From an uncultured Bacteroides sp. (lineage in GTDB: Bacteria; Bacteroidota; Bacteroidia; Bacteroidales; Bacteroidaceae): DNA of 64,000 nt. Made by a program: the position numbers and the translations under genes. Position 1 is the stretch's first letter; every line of letters starts with the position of its first letter. Shown here piece after piece: positions 47,779 to 57,008 of the stretch. The stretch spans positions 1 through 64,000 of the forward strand of contig URWA01000001.1 in NCBI GenBank assembly GCA_900551445.1, in the 5' to 3' direction. The notes under the pieces were generated by a model. It was not told the origin of the DNA. It made no database searches and was given only the letters and a program-made list of their open reading frames with translations.

Positions 47779-49179
47779 ATGAAAACTTTTGCTTATACAA
47801 CCAGCTATAAAACACTCCCCGGTGATTTGCTGACCCCGGTAAGCACGTACCTGAAAGTACGCGACTTGTTCCCTCAGAGCATCTTGCTGGAAAGTTCAGA
47901 TTATCACGGAGTGGAAAACAACCGCTCCTTTATCGGACTGAACCCCATCGCCAGTTTCTCGGTCAACCACGGAATAGTCACCACTGCTTTTCCGGATAAA
48001 AGCCGCGAAGAACGTCCCTTGACCCCGGACTTCCAGGTGGAAGATGCTTTCAAAGACTTCCTGAAACATTTCGAGGTGAAAGGTGAATATGCCCGCTACG
48101 CCGGAGTGTACGGTTACACCACGTTCAATGCCGTCCGTTATTTCGAACCGATTCCGGTAAAAGACAGCAGCGACCCGAAAAACGATGCACCGGAAATTCT
48201 CTACATCCTTTACAAATACCTGATTGTGTTCAATGATTTCCAGAGCGAAATGGTATTGGTGGAACTGCAGGCAGACGACGAACCGAGCCATATCGATGAA
48301 ATTGAAAAGGCAGTCCACAACCGAAACTATACGACCTACGACTTCCGCGCGGTAGGTGAAACAACCAGTACCCTGACCGATGAAGAGCACAAGGCCAACA
48401 TCCGCAAGGGAATCGCTCACTGCAAGAGAGGTGATGTGTTCCAGATTGTACTTTCCCGCCGCTTCATCCAACGCTACGAAGGCGATGACTTCACCCTCTA
48501 CCGGGCCTTGAGAAGCATCAATCCTTCCCCTTACTTGTTCTACTTCGATTTCGGCGGATTCCGCATCTTCGGTTCTTCGCCCGAAACACACTGCAAGATT
48601 GAAGACCGAAAAGCAACCATCGACCCCATTGCCGGTACGACCCGCAGAAGTGGGGACAAAAAGACAGATGAGGCCCTGACCCAAGCCTTACTGGCCGACC
48701 CGAAGGAAAATGCGGAACACGTGATGCTGGTCGACCTGGCCCGCAACGACTTGAGCCGGAACTGCCACCATACGCATGTGGAATTCTACAAGCAGCCGCA
48801 ATATTACAGCCACGTCATCCATCTGGTAAGCCGGGTTAGCGGTACCTTGGATGAAGGAGCCGACCCCATCAAGACCTTTATTGATACGTTCCCGGCCGGT
48901 ACCCTGAGTGGAGCTCCGAAGGTGAAGGCCATGCAGCTGATCAGTGAAATCGAGCCGCACAACCGAGGCGCTTACGGAGGTTGCATCGGGTTCATCGGAT
49001 TCAACGGCGACTTGAACCAAGCCATCACCATCCGCACCTTTGTAAGCCGTAACAATGAACTCTGGTTCCAGGCTGGAGGCGGCATCGTAGCCAAGAGTAA
49101 CGAGAACAATGAACTGCAAGAAGTAAACAACAAGCTGGGAGCTTTGAAGAAAGCCATCCTCCTGGCTGAAAAAAGATAA
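47779..49179 (+). CDS. trpE: Anthranilate synthase component I
   Basis: 466 residues. N-terminal LLESSDYHGVENNRSFIGLN contains the LLES-x-x feedback element that binds tryptophan in TrpE. C-terminal chorismate-binding domain: QIVLSRRF, SPYLFYFDFGGFRIFGSSPE, PIAGTTRRSG and LVDLARNDLSRN, with GTLSGAPKVKAMQLI. It converts chorismate to anthranilate with ammonia delivered by TrpG. 11 nt after trpB. Confidence 0.95.
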   Translation: MKTFAYTTSYKTLPGDLLTPVSTYLKVRDLFPQSILLESSDYHGVENNRSFIGLNPIASFSVNHGIVTTAFPDKSREERPLTPDFQVEDAFKDFLKHFEVKGEYARYAGVYGYTTFNAVRYFEPIPVKDSSDPKNDAPEILYILYKYLIVFNDFQSEMVLVELQADDEPSHIDEIEKAVHNRNYTTYDFRAVGETTSTLTDEEHKANIRKGIAHCKRGDVFQIVLSRRFIQRYEGDDFTLYRALRSINPSPYLFYFDFGGFRIFGSSPETHCKIEDRKATIDPIAGTTRRSGDKKTDEALTQALLADPKENAEHVMLVDLARNDLSRNCHHTHVEFYKQPQYYSHVIHLVSRVSGTLDEGADPIKTFIDTFPAGTLSGAPKVKAMQLISEIEPHNRGAYGGCIGFIGFNGDLNQAITIRTFVSRNNELWFQAGGGIVAKSNENNELQEVNNKLGALKKAILLAEKR

Positions 49180-49185
49180 CACACC

Positions 49186-49752
49186 ATGAAAATTGTCATC
49201 ATCGATAACTACGACTCATTTGTGTACAACCTGAGTCACCTGCTGAAAGAGTTGGGAGCAGAAGTCACCGTAAAACGCAACGACCAGTTTCAACTGGAAG
49301 ACCTGGAAGCGTTCGACAAGATTCTTCTTTCCCCTGGACCCGGTATCCCGGAAGAAGCCGGACTCCTGCTGGATGTCATCCGTACGTATGCCGGAAAGAA
49401 GCCGATTCTCGGCGTCTGTCTGGGTGAACAGGCCATTGGCGAAGTGTATGGAGGTAGTCTTACCAACTTGGACGAGGTGTTCCACGGTATCCAAAGTACC
49501 ATTAACTTGACCACACCGGACTATCTGTTTGAAGGACTTCCCTCGCAGATTCAAGTCGGAAGATACCACTCCTGGATAGTCGACCAGAAAGGGCTGCCTG
49601 ACTGTCTGGAAGTCACTGCCGTCAGCAAAGAAGGCTATATCATGGCACTCCGCCACAAAACACTCGACGTGCGTGGCGTACAGTTCCATCCTGAATCCGT
49701 GCTGACCCCCGACGGCAAACAAATGCTGGCCAACTGGATACAGCACCAATAA
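49186..49752 (+). CDS. trpG: Anthranilate synthase component II (glutamine amidotransferase)
   Basis: 188 residues. Catalytic Cys78 in ILGVCLGEQAIGEVYGG and the late His-Glu pair in VQFHPESVLTPDG are present. The residue after GVCLG is Glu81 where most TrpG/PabA proteins have His; this is not a triad residue. Six nt after trpE. It may also serve p-aminobenzoate synthesis, as in many bacteria. Confidence 0.93.
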   Translation: MKIVIIDNYDSFVYNLSHLLKELGAEVTVKRNDQFQLEDLEAFDKILLSPGPGIPEEAGLLLDVIRTYAGKKPILGVCLGEQAIGEVYGGSLTNLDEVFHGIQSTINLTTPDYLFEGLPSQIQVGRYHSWIVDQKGLPDCLEVTAVSKEGYIMALRHKTLDVRGVQFHPESVLTPDGKQMLANWIQHQ

Positions 49753-49801
49753 GCCTCTGAAAGAACCCCATTTGAAAACTGATAAAACTTAGACATACAA
49801 T

Positions 49802-50800
49802 ATGAAACAAATACTGAAACGAATCTTCCACCACGAAGAACTGACCCGTGAAGAGGCCTGCTCGCTGATGCACAAAATGACCGGTGGTGAAATGAACGAA
49901 GCCCAAACAGCTGCCTTGCTGGCGGCTTTTCAGATGCGGGGCGTTACGGTAGACGAGTTGATTGGCTTCCGAGATGCCTTGCTGGAGGCCTGTGTGCCCA
50001 TCGATCTGCATGAATTTCATCCGATTGACATCGTGGGAACCGGAGGAGACGGAAAGAATACCTTCAACATTTCCACCTGTGCCTGCTTTGTAGTGGCCGG
50101 AGCCGGCTATCGGGTAGCCAAACACGGCAACTACGGAGCCACCTCAGTGAGCGGGGCCAGCAACGTCATGGAACATTACGGAGTGAAATTCACCAATAAC
50201 CCGGATAAACTGAAACGGTCGATTGAAGAGTGCGGCATGGCTTATTTGCATGCTCCCTTCTTCCATCCGGCCCTGAAAACCGTGGCTCCTGTCCGCAAGG
50301 CATTGGGCGTACGTACCTTGTTCAACTTACTGGGCCCGTTGGTCAATCCCTGTCATCCGGCTTGCCAGCTGCTGGGGGTAGCCGACCTGCAGCAGATGCG
50401 GCTTTATACCAATACCCTCCAAAAACTCGGTATCCAGTTTGCCGTGGTCAACAACCTGGATGGATACGATGAAATCTCACTCACCGATGAATTCAAGGTA
50501 ATGACCAACCGGTACGAAACCATCTACCGTCCTTCTGAACTGGGCTTCTCGATGGCACGTCAGGAAGAACTCTACGGAGGAAAGACCCCGGAAGAAGCTG
50601 CCGCCATTTTCGACCGTGTGCTTCACAATGAAGGCAGCAAAGCACAGACCGATTGCGTATTGATAAATGCTTCCTTTGCCATCCAGGCTTTGGAACCGCA
50701 AAAGAAAATAGAAGAATGTGTGGCGCTGGCCAAAGAATCGCTCGAAAGCGGAAAGGCACTGGCCACATTGCACAAGTTCCTTACTCTTAACCAAGAATAA
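49802..50800 (+). CDS. trpD: Anthranilate phosphoribosyltransferase
   Basis: 332 residues. VGTGGDGKNTFNIST binds the pyrophosphate of PRPP; KHGNYGATSVSGASNVMEH and FHPALKTVAPVRKALGVRT are conserved anthranilate-site segments. Normal length. It starts 49 nt after trpG, the largest gap inside the operon, without a visible terminator. Confidence 0.95.
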   Translation: MKQILKRIFHHEELTREEACSLMHKMTGGEMNEAQTAALLAAFQMRGVTVDELIGFRDALLEACVPIDLHEFHPIDIVGTGGDGKNTFNISTCACFVVAGAGYRVAKHGNYGATSVSGASNVMEHYGVKFTNNPDKLKRSIEECGMAYLHAPFFHPALKTVAPVRKALGVRTLFNLLGPLVNPCHPACQLLGVADLQQMRLYTNTLQKLGIQFAVVNNLDGYDEISLTDEFKVMTNRYETIYRPSELGFSMARQEELYGGKTPEEAAAIFDRVLHNEGSKAQTDCVLINASFAIQALEPQKKIEECVALAKESLESGKALATLHKFLTLNQE

Positions 50801-50803
50801 ATT

Positions 50804-51598
50804 ATGACTACTGATATTTTACAGACTATCGTCGCCCATAAACGTACAGAAATCACCCATCAGGAAGAAGCGGTATCCCGCGACTTCCTGATCCGGCAAT
50901 TAAATACGAATCCTCCCCGTCCGACAAAAAGCCTGAAACAAGCATTGGCCAGCTCTCCGACAGGCATCATCGCCGAATTCAAGCGGCGCTCCCCGTCCAA
51001 AGGATGGATAGCCCCGCAGGCAGACCCGGCAATCATTGTTCCGGGCTATGCACAGGCTGGTGCTTCCGGCATCTCAGTACTGACCGACCAGGAGTTCTTT
51101 GGAGGAAGCCTGAAAGATTTGCAGACCGTACGTCCGCTGGTCCAGCTTCCGGTGTTGCGCAAAGACTTCATCATCAGCCCTTACCAGCTTTATCAGGCGA
51201 AGCTGGCAGGAGCAGACGTGGTTCTTCTGATTGCAGCCGCCTTGACCATCGACGAATGTAAAGACTTGGGCAAACTGGCCCATCAGCTGGAGATGGAGGT
51301 GCTGCTGGAAATTCACGCAGAAAAAGAACTCGACTACCTGAATGAATATGTAGACCTGATTGGGGTGAACAACCGCAACCTGGGTACCTTCCATACCGAT
51401 GTGGAGAATTCATTCCGCCTGGCCCAAAAACTTCCTAAAGAACTTTTATGGGTATCCGAAAGCGGTATCTCCCAACCCGAGACGCTCAAGCAACTGCGGG
51501 AAACCGGATTCAGGGGCTTCCTGATGGGAGAAAGGTTTATGAAAACACCTTCCCCCGCACAAGCATTGTCGGATTTTCTTCAAGCAGCTGCCCTATGA
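50804..51598 (+). CDS. trpC: Indole-3-glycerol-phosphate synthase
   Basis: 264 residues. IIAEFKRRSPSKGWI carries the catalytic Lys and Ser-Pro-Ser motif; SVLTDQEFFGGSLKDL, VLRKDFIISPYQLYQAKLAG, IGVNNRNLGTF and VSESGISQPE complete the TIM-barrel signature. Its stop overlaps the trpF start (ATGA). Not fused to trpF, unlike in enterics. Confidence 0.95.
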   Translation: MTTDILQTIVAHKRTEITHQEEAVSRDFLIRQLNTNPPRPTKSLKQALASSPTGIIAEFKRRSPSKGWIAPQADPAIIVPGYAQAGASGISVLTDQEFFGGSLKDLQTVRPLVQLPVLRKDFIISPYQLYQAKLAGADVVLLIAAALTIDECKDLGKLAHQLEMEVLLEIHAEKELDYLNEYVDLIGVNNRNLGTFHTDVENSFRLAQKLPKELLWVSESGISQPETLKQLRETGFRGFLMGERFMKTPSPAQALSDFLQAAAL

Positions 51599-52218
51599 TT
51601 GTCAAGGTTTGTGGGATGAGGAACGCGGAAAATATCCGTCAGGTAGAACAGTCCGGGGCCGACTGGATGGGATTCATCGACTACGACCGTTCGCCACGTT
51701 ATGTAGAAGGAGTACCGGAATATCTTCCGGCCTCCTTACAAAAGGTAGGTGTCTTTGTCAATGCTTCCTTTCCACGCATCCAGAAAAGAATCGCTGACTG
51801 GCATTTGGATTTCGTACAGCTTCATGGCAAGGAATCACCGGACTTCTGCCAGCAGCTTCAAGCTACAGGAGTAAAGGTCATCAAAACATTCTCCCTGCGT
51901 ACACCTGACGACTTGCAAGCAACAGAAGATTATATCCCTTACTGTGATTATTTCCTGTTCGATACACCTTGCCAAGAATATGGAGGTTCCGGAAAGAGTT
52001 TTGACTGGGAACTGTTGACCCACTATCAAGGTTCGGTTCCCTTCCTGTTGAGCGGGGGACTGAACCCCACCAGTCTGGAAGCGTTGTCTGCTTTCCATCA
52101 TCCCCGCTGGGCCGGCATCGACCTGAACAGTGGCTTCGAACAGGCTCCCGGGATAAAGGATGCTCCTTCCCTCTCCGCTTTTATTCATTCATTCAAACAA
52201 AACAAGTACAACTTTTAA
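51595..52218 (+). CDS. trpF: Phosphoribosylanthranilate isomerase
   Basis: 207 residues from MIVKVCGMRNAENI (51595), the conserved N-terminal strand with catalytic Cys (K-V-C-G-M). The longer in-frame reading would overlap most of the last third of trpC. FVQLHGKESPDFC and the late GIDLNSGFEQAPGIKD phosphate-binding and Asp segments are present. ATGA overlap with trpC. Confidence 0.94.
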   Translation: MIVKVCGMRNAENIRQVEQSGADWMGFIDYDRSPRYVEGVPEYLPASLQKVGVFVNASFPRIQKRIADWHLDFVQLHGKESPDFCQQLQATGVKVIKTFSLRTPDDLQATEDYIPYCDYFLFDTPCQEYGGSGKSFDWELLTHYQGSVPFLLSGGLNPTSLEALSAFHHPRWAGIDLNSGFEQAPGIKDAPSLSAFIHSFKQNKYNF

Positions 52219-52231
52219 AAAATTAGTAACT

Positions 52232-53011
52232 ATGAACCGCATTGACCAATTATTCCATACACACAAAGATCATATACTTTCCATTTATTTCTGTGCAGGC
52301 ACTCCTACCTTGGAAGGTACGGTTGAAGTAATCCGTACTTTGGAACAGAAGGGAGTCCAGATGATTGAAATCGGTATCCCGTTCAGTGACCCGATGGCCG
52401 ACGGTCCCGTCATCCAGCATGCAGCCACTCAGGCCCTGCACAACGGCATGACCCTCCGCACCTTATTCAGCCAGCTGGAGCATATCCGTCCGGAAGTACA
52501 GATGCCACTGGTGCTGATGGGCTACCTGAATCCTATCATGCAATACGGCTTTGAGAACTTCTGCAAGAAATGCCAGGAATGTGGCATCGACGGAGTCATC
52601 ATCCCCGACCTGCCTTTCAAGGATTATATGAACGAATACCGTCCTGTAGCCGACAAGTACGGACTCCATGTCATCATGCTGATTACTCCGGAAACCAGCG
52701 AAGAACGTATCCGCCAGATTGACGAACATACCAACGGATTCATTTATATGGTTTCTTCGGCCGCCGTGACAGGAGCACAGAAAGAATTCAATGCACAGAA
52801 ACAAGCCTACTTCCAGCGTATCGAACAGATGCACCTGCGGAATCCGCGCATGATTGGCTTCGGCATTTCCAACAAAAATACTTATGAAGCAGCTGCCGCT
52901 CATGCAGCCGGATGCATCATTGGAAGCAAATTCGTCATCCTGCTGGAAGAGGAAAAAAATCCAGGAAGAGCCATCGACCGACTTTTAGAAATGCTGAAAA
53001 AGGAGGAATAA
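52232..53011 (+). CDS. trpA: Tryptophan synthase alpha chain
   Basis: 259 residues from MNRIDQLFHTH (52232); the extension upstream lies within trpF and was rejected. EIGIPFSDPMADGPVIQHA supplies the catalytic Glu, IDGVIIPDLPFKDY the catalytic Asp, and GFGISNKN the phosphate site. Last gene of the trp operon, 13 nt after trpF. No convincing terminator follows before the asparaginase promoter. Confidence 0.95.
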   Translation: MNRIDQLFHTHKDHILSIYFCAGTPTLEGTVEVIRTLEQKGVQMIEIGIPFSDPMADGPVIQHAATQALHNGMTLRTLFSQLEHIRPEVQMPLVLMGYLNPIMQYGFENFCKKCQECGIDGVIIPDLPFKDYMNEYRPVADKYGLHVIMLITPETSEERIRQIDEHTNGFIYMVSSAAVTGAQKEFNAQKQAYFQRIEQMHLRNPRMIGFGISNKNTYEAAAAHAAGCIIGSKFVILLEEEKNPGRAIDRLLEMLKKEE

Positions 53012-53066
53012 TCAATCATTCTGTTATTTTTACGGGGTTAATTTATCGGTATAAACATATTTTTGC

Positions 53067-53074
53067 TATCTTTG
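53067..53074 (+). promoter_or_regulatory. -7 box of the asparaginase gene
   Basis: TATCTTTG, 23 nt before the ATG at 53098. The -33 region is weak. Confidence 0.5.
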
Positions 53075-53097
53075 TGCCAAACTAAACGAAGTATCAA

Positions 53098-54147
53098 ATG
53101 ATAAGACCAGATTATCCTTCCGTATTACTCATTTACACAGGAGGAACAATCGGTATGATTGAAAACCCGGAAACCGGTGCACTGGAAGCTTTTAACTTCG
53201 ACCAACTGCAGGAAAACGTACCGGAACTGAAGCGATTCAACTACCGTATTTCCTCCTATCAGTTTAATCCTCCCATCGATTCTTCCGACATGGAACCGGC
53301 TTTGTGGGCGAAACTGGTAAAAATTATCCAATACAATTACGACAATTTTGACGGTTTCGTCATCCTGCATGGTACCGATACCATGGCCTATACCGCTTCA
53401 GCCTTGAGTTTCATGTTAGAGAACCTCAGCAAACCGGTGATTCTCACAGGAAGCCAGTTACCTATTGGAGTATTGCGTACAGACGGAAAGGAAAATCTGA
53501 TTACCTCCATTGAAATTGCAGCCGCCAAGCATCCCGATGGCACAGCCGTGGTACCGGAAGTCTGCATCTTCTTTGAAAACCATTTGCTGCGCGGCAACCG
53601 TACGACCAAAATCAATGCGGAAAACTTCAACGCATTCCGCTCCTATAATTATCCGGCACTGGCTACAGCCGGAATTCACATCAAATATGAATATGACCGC
53701 ATCCGCAAGGTTGATCCGAATTTACCCATGCATGCGCATTATGTATTCGACACGAATGTGATTATCCTGACACTTTTCCCTGGAATTCAGGAAAACATTG
53801 TACGCACAGTTCTGAATACCCCCGGACTGAAGGCAGTAGTGCTCAAGACATACGGGTCCGGAAATGCACCTCAGAAACCTTGGTTTATCCACTTGTTGGC
53901 AGAAGCTACAGAAAAAGGTATCGTCATCGTCAACATTTCACAATGTCAGACCGGTATGGTAGAGATGGCTCGATACGAAACCGGACTTCACTTGCTGGAT
54001 GCCGGTGTCATCAGTGGATACGATGCGACAGTGGAGAGCGTGTTGACCAAACTGATGTTCCTGCTTGGCCACGGACTCAGCCCCAAGGAAATACGCCTTG
54101 AAATGAGCCGTTCCATTGCTGGTGAGATTACCAAACCGGTGTTGTAA
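53098..54147 (+). CDS. ansA: Cytosolic (type I) L-asparaginase
   Basis: 349 residues without signal peptide. Active-site segments: YTGGTIGMIENPETGALE (first Thr) and FVILHGTDTMAYTASALSFM (second Thr, Asp), with a downstream Lys in LKTYGSGNAPQKP. Length and lack of export signal fit the type I enzyme, which hydrolyses asparagine for nitrogen use. It stands alone between trp and the two-component genes. Confidence 0.92.
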   Translation: MIRPDYPSVLLIYTGGTIGMIENPETGALEAFNFDQLQENVPELKRFNYRISSYQFNPPIDSSDMEPALWAKLVKIIQYNYDNFDGFVILHGTDTMAYTASALSFMLENLSKPVILTGSQLPIGVLRTDGKENLITSIEIAAAKHPDGTAVVPEVCIFFENHLLRGNRTTKINAENFNAFRSYNYPALATAGIHIKYEYDRIRKVDPNLPMHAHYVFDTNVIILTLFPGIQENIVRTVLNTPGLKAVVLKTYGSGNAPQKPWFIHLLAEATEKGIVIVNISQCQTGMVEMARYETGLHLLDAGVISGYDATVESVLTKLMFLLGHGLSPKEIRLEMSRSIAGEITKPVL

Positions 54148-54246
54148 CCCAAATGTAACATCTATTTCATAAGTACGAAACAAAAAGAGGTCATCTTTGT
54201 AACGAAAACTAAATCATATAGAATTTTGTATTAATCTTAATAGAAA

Positions 54247-54939
54247 ATGCGCATGAACGATTATCGGATTTTAGTCGTAGACGATGAAGAAGACCTGTGC
54301 GAGATTCTGAAATTCAATCTCGAAATGGAAGGTTATACGGTAGACACAGCCAACTCTGCCGAAGAAGCGTTGAAACTGGATCTTCCACACTACAATTTGA
54401 TATTGCTGGACGTGATGATGGGAGAAATCTCCGGCTTCAAAATGGCCAGTATGATGAAAAAGAACAAGGACACCGAAAATATTCCTATCATTTTCATTAC
54501 GGCCAAAGACACGGAAAACGATACGCTGACCGGATTCAACCTGGGAGCGGATGACTATATTTCCAAACCTTTCTCCCTCCGTGAGGTAATCATGAGGGTG
54601 AAAGCCGTGTTGCGCCGGACAGCTGGTGTACAGACCCAAGTACCGGAACAGCTCATCTACAAAGGACTGGTGGTCAATATTCCCAAAAAGAAGGTGACCA
54701 TCAACAATGAAGAAGTTTCACTGACCAAGAAAGAGTTCGAGATACTTCTGCTGTTGCTTCAAAATCAAGGACGAGTATTCTCGCGCGAAGACATTCTGGC
54801 CAAAGTATGGCATGACGAAGTCTATGTGCTCGACCGCACCATCGACGTCAATATCACACGTCTCCGCAAAAAAATCGGTGAATATGGACAATACATTGTA
54901 ACCCGCCTTGGCTATGGTTACTGTTTTGAATGTGAATAA
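54247..54939 (+). CDS. OmpR/PhoB-family response regulator
   Basis: 230 residues (an alternative Met at 54253 removes two). Receiver domain: acidic pair in LVVDDEEDLC, phospho-acceptor D55 in LILLDVMMGE, Thr/Lys switch residues in FITAKDTE and YISKPFS. C-terminal winged helix with LTKKEFEILLLLLQNQGRVF and the recognition helix VLDRTIDVNITRLRKKIG. It is followed by its kinase after 17 nt. Target genes unknown; not obviously RprY. Confidence 0.92.
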   Translation: MRMNDYRILVVDDEEDLCEILKFNLEMEGYTVDTANSAEEALKLDLPHYNLILLDVMMGEISGFKMASMMKKNKDTENIPIIFITAKDTENDTLTGFNLGADDYISKPFSLREVIMRVKAVLRRTAGVQTQVPEQLIYKGLVVNIPKKKVTINNEEVSLTKKEFEILLLLLQNQGRVFSREDILAKVWHDEVYVLDRTIDVNITRLRKKIGEYGQYIVTRLGYGYCFECE

Positions 54940-54956
54940 ATGAGGGCTGTATAACC

Positions 54957-56744
54957 ATGACAAAATTTTCTTACCGCATCCTCCCTTTCAGCCAGAGGTT
55001 GTTCTTTTCTGTCATATTCCTGTTTCTGGGATATGCAGTATGCTTCATGCTGTTCCAATACAAACGCGAAAAAGCCTATAAAATAGAACTGCTGAACACA
55101 CAACTACAGAATTACAACAACCAGCTGTGCGATTTCATTTCCGAACACCACGGATTCAACCCGGATTCCATGCAGCGTTATGTGAGCACTCACATGATGC
55201 CGAACCTGCGTGTGACCCTTATCGAACCTTCCGGAAAGGTGATTTATGACAACACCAATGCCAACTGGCAGAAATTTGCCAACCATTCCTCCCGCAAGGA
55301 AGTACAGGAAGCACTGATGTATGGAAGCGGATATTCCATCAGCCGACAGTCGGAAAGCATTCAGGGAGAAGAATATTTTTACTCGGCACGCTATTTCCCC
55401 CCGTATCGTCTCATCATCCGGGCCGCCCTACCCTACAATCTGAGCCTGGCTGAACACCTGCAAGCCGACTCCGGTTACCTGTGGTTTGCTCTTGTCATCT
55501 GCCTGGTATTGATTTTTATCTTCTACCGTTTCACCCGGAAACTGGGAAAATCCATCACCAAACTGCAGCAGTTTGCCATGAAGGCCGATCGCAATGAGCC
55601 GATTGACATGGATATCCTGCAAACTTTTCCTAAAAACGAATTGGGAGAAATCTCGCAGCACATCATCAAGATTTACAAACGACTGCACCGGGCCAAAGAA
55701 GCGCTCTACATCGAGCGTGAAAAACTGATTTCTCACCTCCAGACCTCACACGAGGGACTGGGTGTTTTCACCAAGGAGCGAAAGGAGATTCTGGTCAATA
55801 ACCTGTTCACCCAATACATCAACAACATCTCTGACCGGAACCTGCGTTCCACCAATGAGATTTTCGACATTCCGGAACTGAAACCTATCACGGAATTTCT
55901 GAACCGGAATGAAGGTAACCCTAACAAAGAAGAGAAACGCTATTCCTTGCATATCAACAAGAATGCGCGCAGTTTCACTTTGGAATGTATCATTTTCCAA
56001 GATATGTCGTTTGAAATATCCATCATCGATATCACGCAGGAAGAAGAGCAGGCTCGCCTGAAACGTCAGCTGACCCAAAACATTGCCCATGAACTGAAAA
56101 CGCCCGTCAGCAGTATTCAGGGATACTTGGAAACCATCATCAACAATCCGAATATTCCTCAGGAGAATGTCCGCACCTTCCTGGAAAGGAGCTATGCGCA
56201 AAGCAACCGGCTGACCTTCCTGTTACGCGATATTTCCGTACTGACACGCATGGATGAAGCACCGGAAATGGTAGAAAAGGAATCGGTCAACCTCAGCAAG
56301 ATTGTAGAGAACATTCTGAATGAAGTGACACTGGGATTGGAAGAGAAACACATCACCGTGGTCAACAAGCTCCCACCGGAAATCATCTTGACCGGAAGCA
56401 GTTCGTTGCTCTACTCTATCTTCCGGAACCTGACAGATAATGCAATCGCCTATGCGGGAACCAATATACAAATCACCATCAAGTGTTTCCGGGAAGATGA
56501 AAAGTTCTACTATTTCAGCTTCTCAGACACAGGCGTGGGAGTTCCGGAAGAGCATCTGAACCGCCTGTTCGAACGTTTCTACCGTGTAGACAAAGGGCGG
56601 TCGCGGAAACTGGGAGGCACAGGTCTGGGACTGGCCATCGTCAAGAATGCCGTTCTTTTCCACGGAGGTACCATCTTTGCCAAAAACATGCCGACCGGCG
56701 GACTGGAGTTTGTATTCACGCTACAGAAAGCAAAACAGGGATAA
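54957..56744 (+). CDS. PhoR-like membrane histidine kinase
   Basis: 595 residues. TM1 about 14-33 and TM2 about 174-191 enclose a 140-residue periplasmic sensor of unknown fold; then a linker and PAS-like domain (about 255-360). HisKA has phospho-acceptor H378 in NIAHELKTPVSS; HATPase has RNLTDNAIAYAG (N box), FSDTGVGVPEEH (G1) and GGTGLGLAIVKNA (G2). Partner of the response regulator 17 nt upstream. The signal sensed is not evident. Confidence 0.92.
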   Translation: MTKFSYRILPFSQRLFFSVIFLFLGYAVCFMLFQYKREKAYKIELLNTQLQNYNNQLCDFISEHHGFNPDSMQRYVSTHMMPNLRVTLIEPSGKVIYDNTNANWQKFANHSSRKEVQEALMYGSGYSISRQSESIQGEEYFYSARYFPPYRLIIRAALPYNLSLAEHLQADSGYLWFALVICLVLIFIFYRFTRKLGKSITKLQQFAMKADRNEPIDMDILQTFPKNELGEISQHIIKIYKRLHRAKEALYIEREKLISHLQTSHEGLGVFTKERKEILVNNLFTQYINNISDRNLRSTNEIFDIPELKPITEFLNRNEGNPNKEEKRYSLHINKNARSFTLECIIFQDMSFEISIIDITQEEEQARLKRQLTQNIAHELKTPVSSIQGYLETIINNPNIPQENVRTFLERSYAQSNRLTFLLRDISVLTRMDEAPEMVEKESVNLSKIVENILNEVTLGLEEKHITVVNKLPPEIILTGSSSLLYSIFRNLTDNAIAYAGTNIQITIKCFREDEKFYYFSFSDTGVGVPEEHLNRLFERFYRVDKGRSRKLGGTGLGLAIVKNAVLFHGGTIFAKNMPTGGLEFVFTLQKAKQG

Positions 56745-56775
56745 AGCACTCCAGGCAAGACATTCTGTACTTATA

Positions 56776-56790
56776 GAAACCTGAAGTTTC
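56776..56790. repeat. GAAAC-ctgaa-GTTTC dyad beside array 2
   Basis: Perfect 5-bp arms, 20 bp before the first AGTACT. The arms match those of the units at 25706-25721. Confidence 0.35.
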
Positions 56791-56809
56791 CATTCTTTCC
56801 CTCTATGCC

Positions 56810-56895
56810 AGTACTTTCGAAGAAGTACTGGAGTACTCCCCTGAAAGTACTGCAGTACTCCTTTGAAAGTACTGGAGTACTTCCTTGGCAGTACT
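56810..56895. repeat. Array of 22-bp dyad units, core AAAGTACTGSAGTACTTT
   Basis: AGTACT occurs at 56810, 56824, 56832, 56846, 56854, 56868, 56876 and 56890. The first member of each pair recurs every 22 bp (56824, 56846, 56868, 56890), as does the second (56810, 56832, 56854, 56876). Each full unit can fold as AAAGTAC with a 4-nt loop. Units are joined by CCCT/CCTTTG/TCCTTGG linkers. It lies between the convergent kinase and receptor genes; 56745-57008 holds no ORF. Confidence 0.85.
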
Positions 56896-57008
56896 GAGAA
56901 GAGTTTTCCGGATTTAACCAGACTATTTTTCAGTTGATAAACTGAGAATCTTTCGGTGTATATTGCCGTCGGGTTCCCCCTTTTTGAGTAATTCTCTTAA
57001 TCTGAATC

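Noticed and set aside
54247..56744. Assignment as RprY/RprX
   Set aside because: The receiver sequence is closer to generic PhoB-type regulators than to my recollection of RprY, so no symbol was given.
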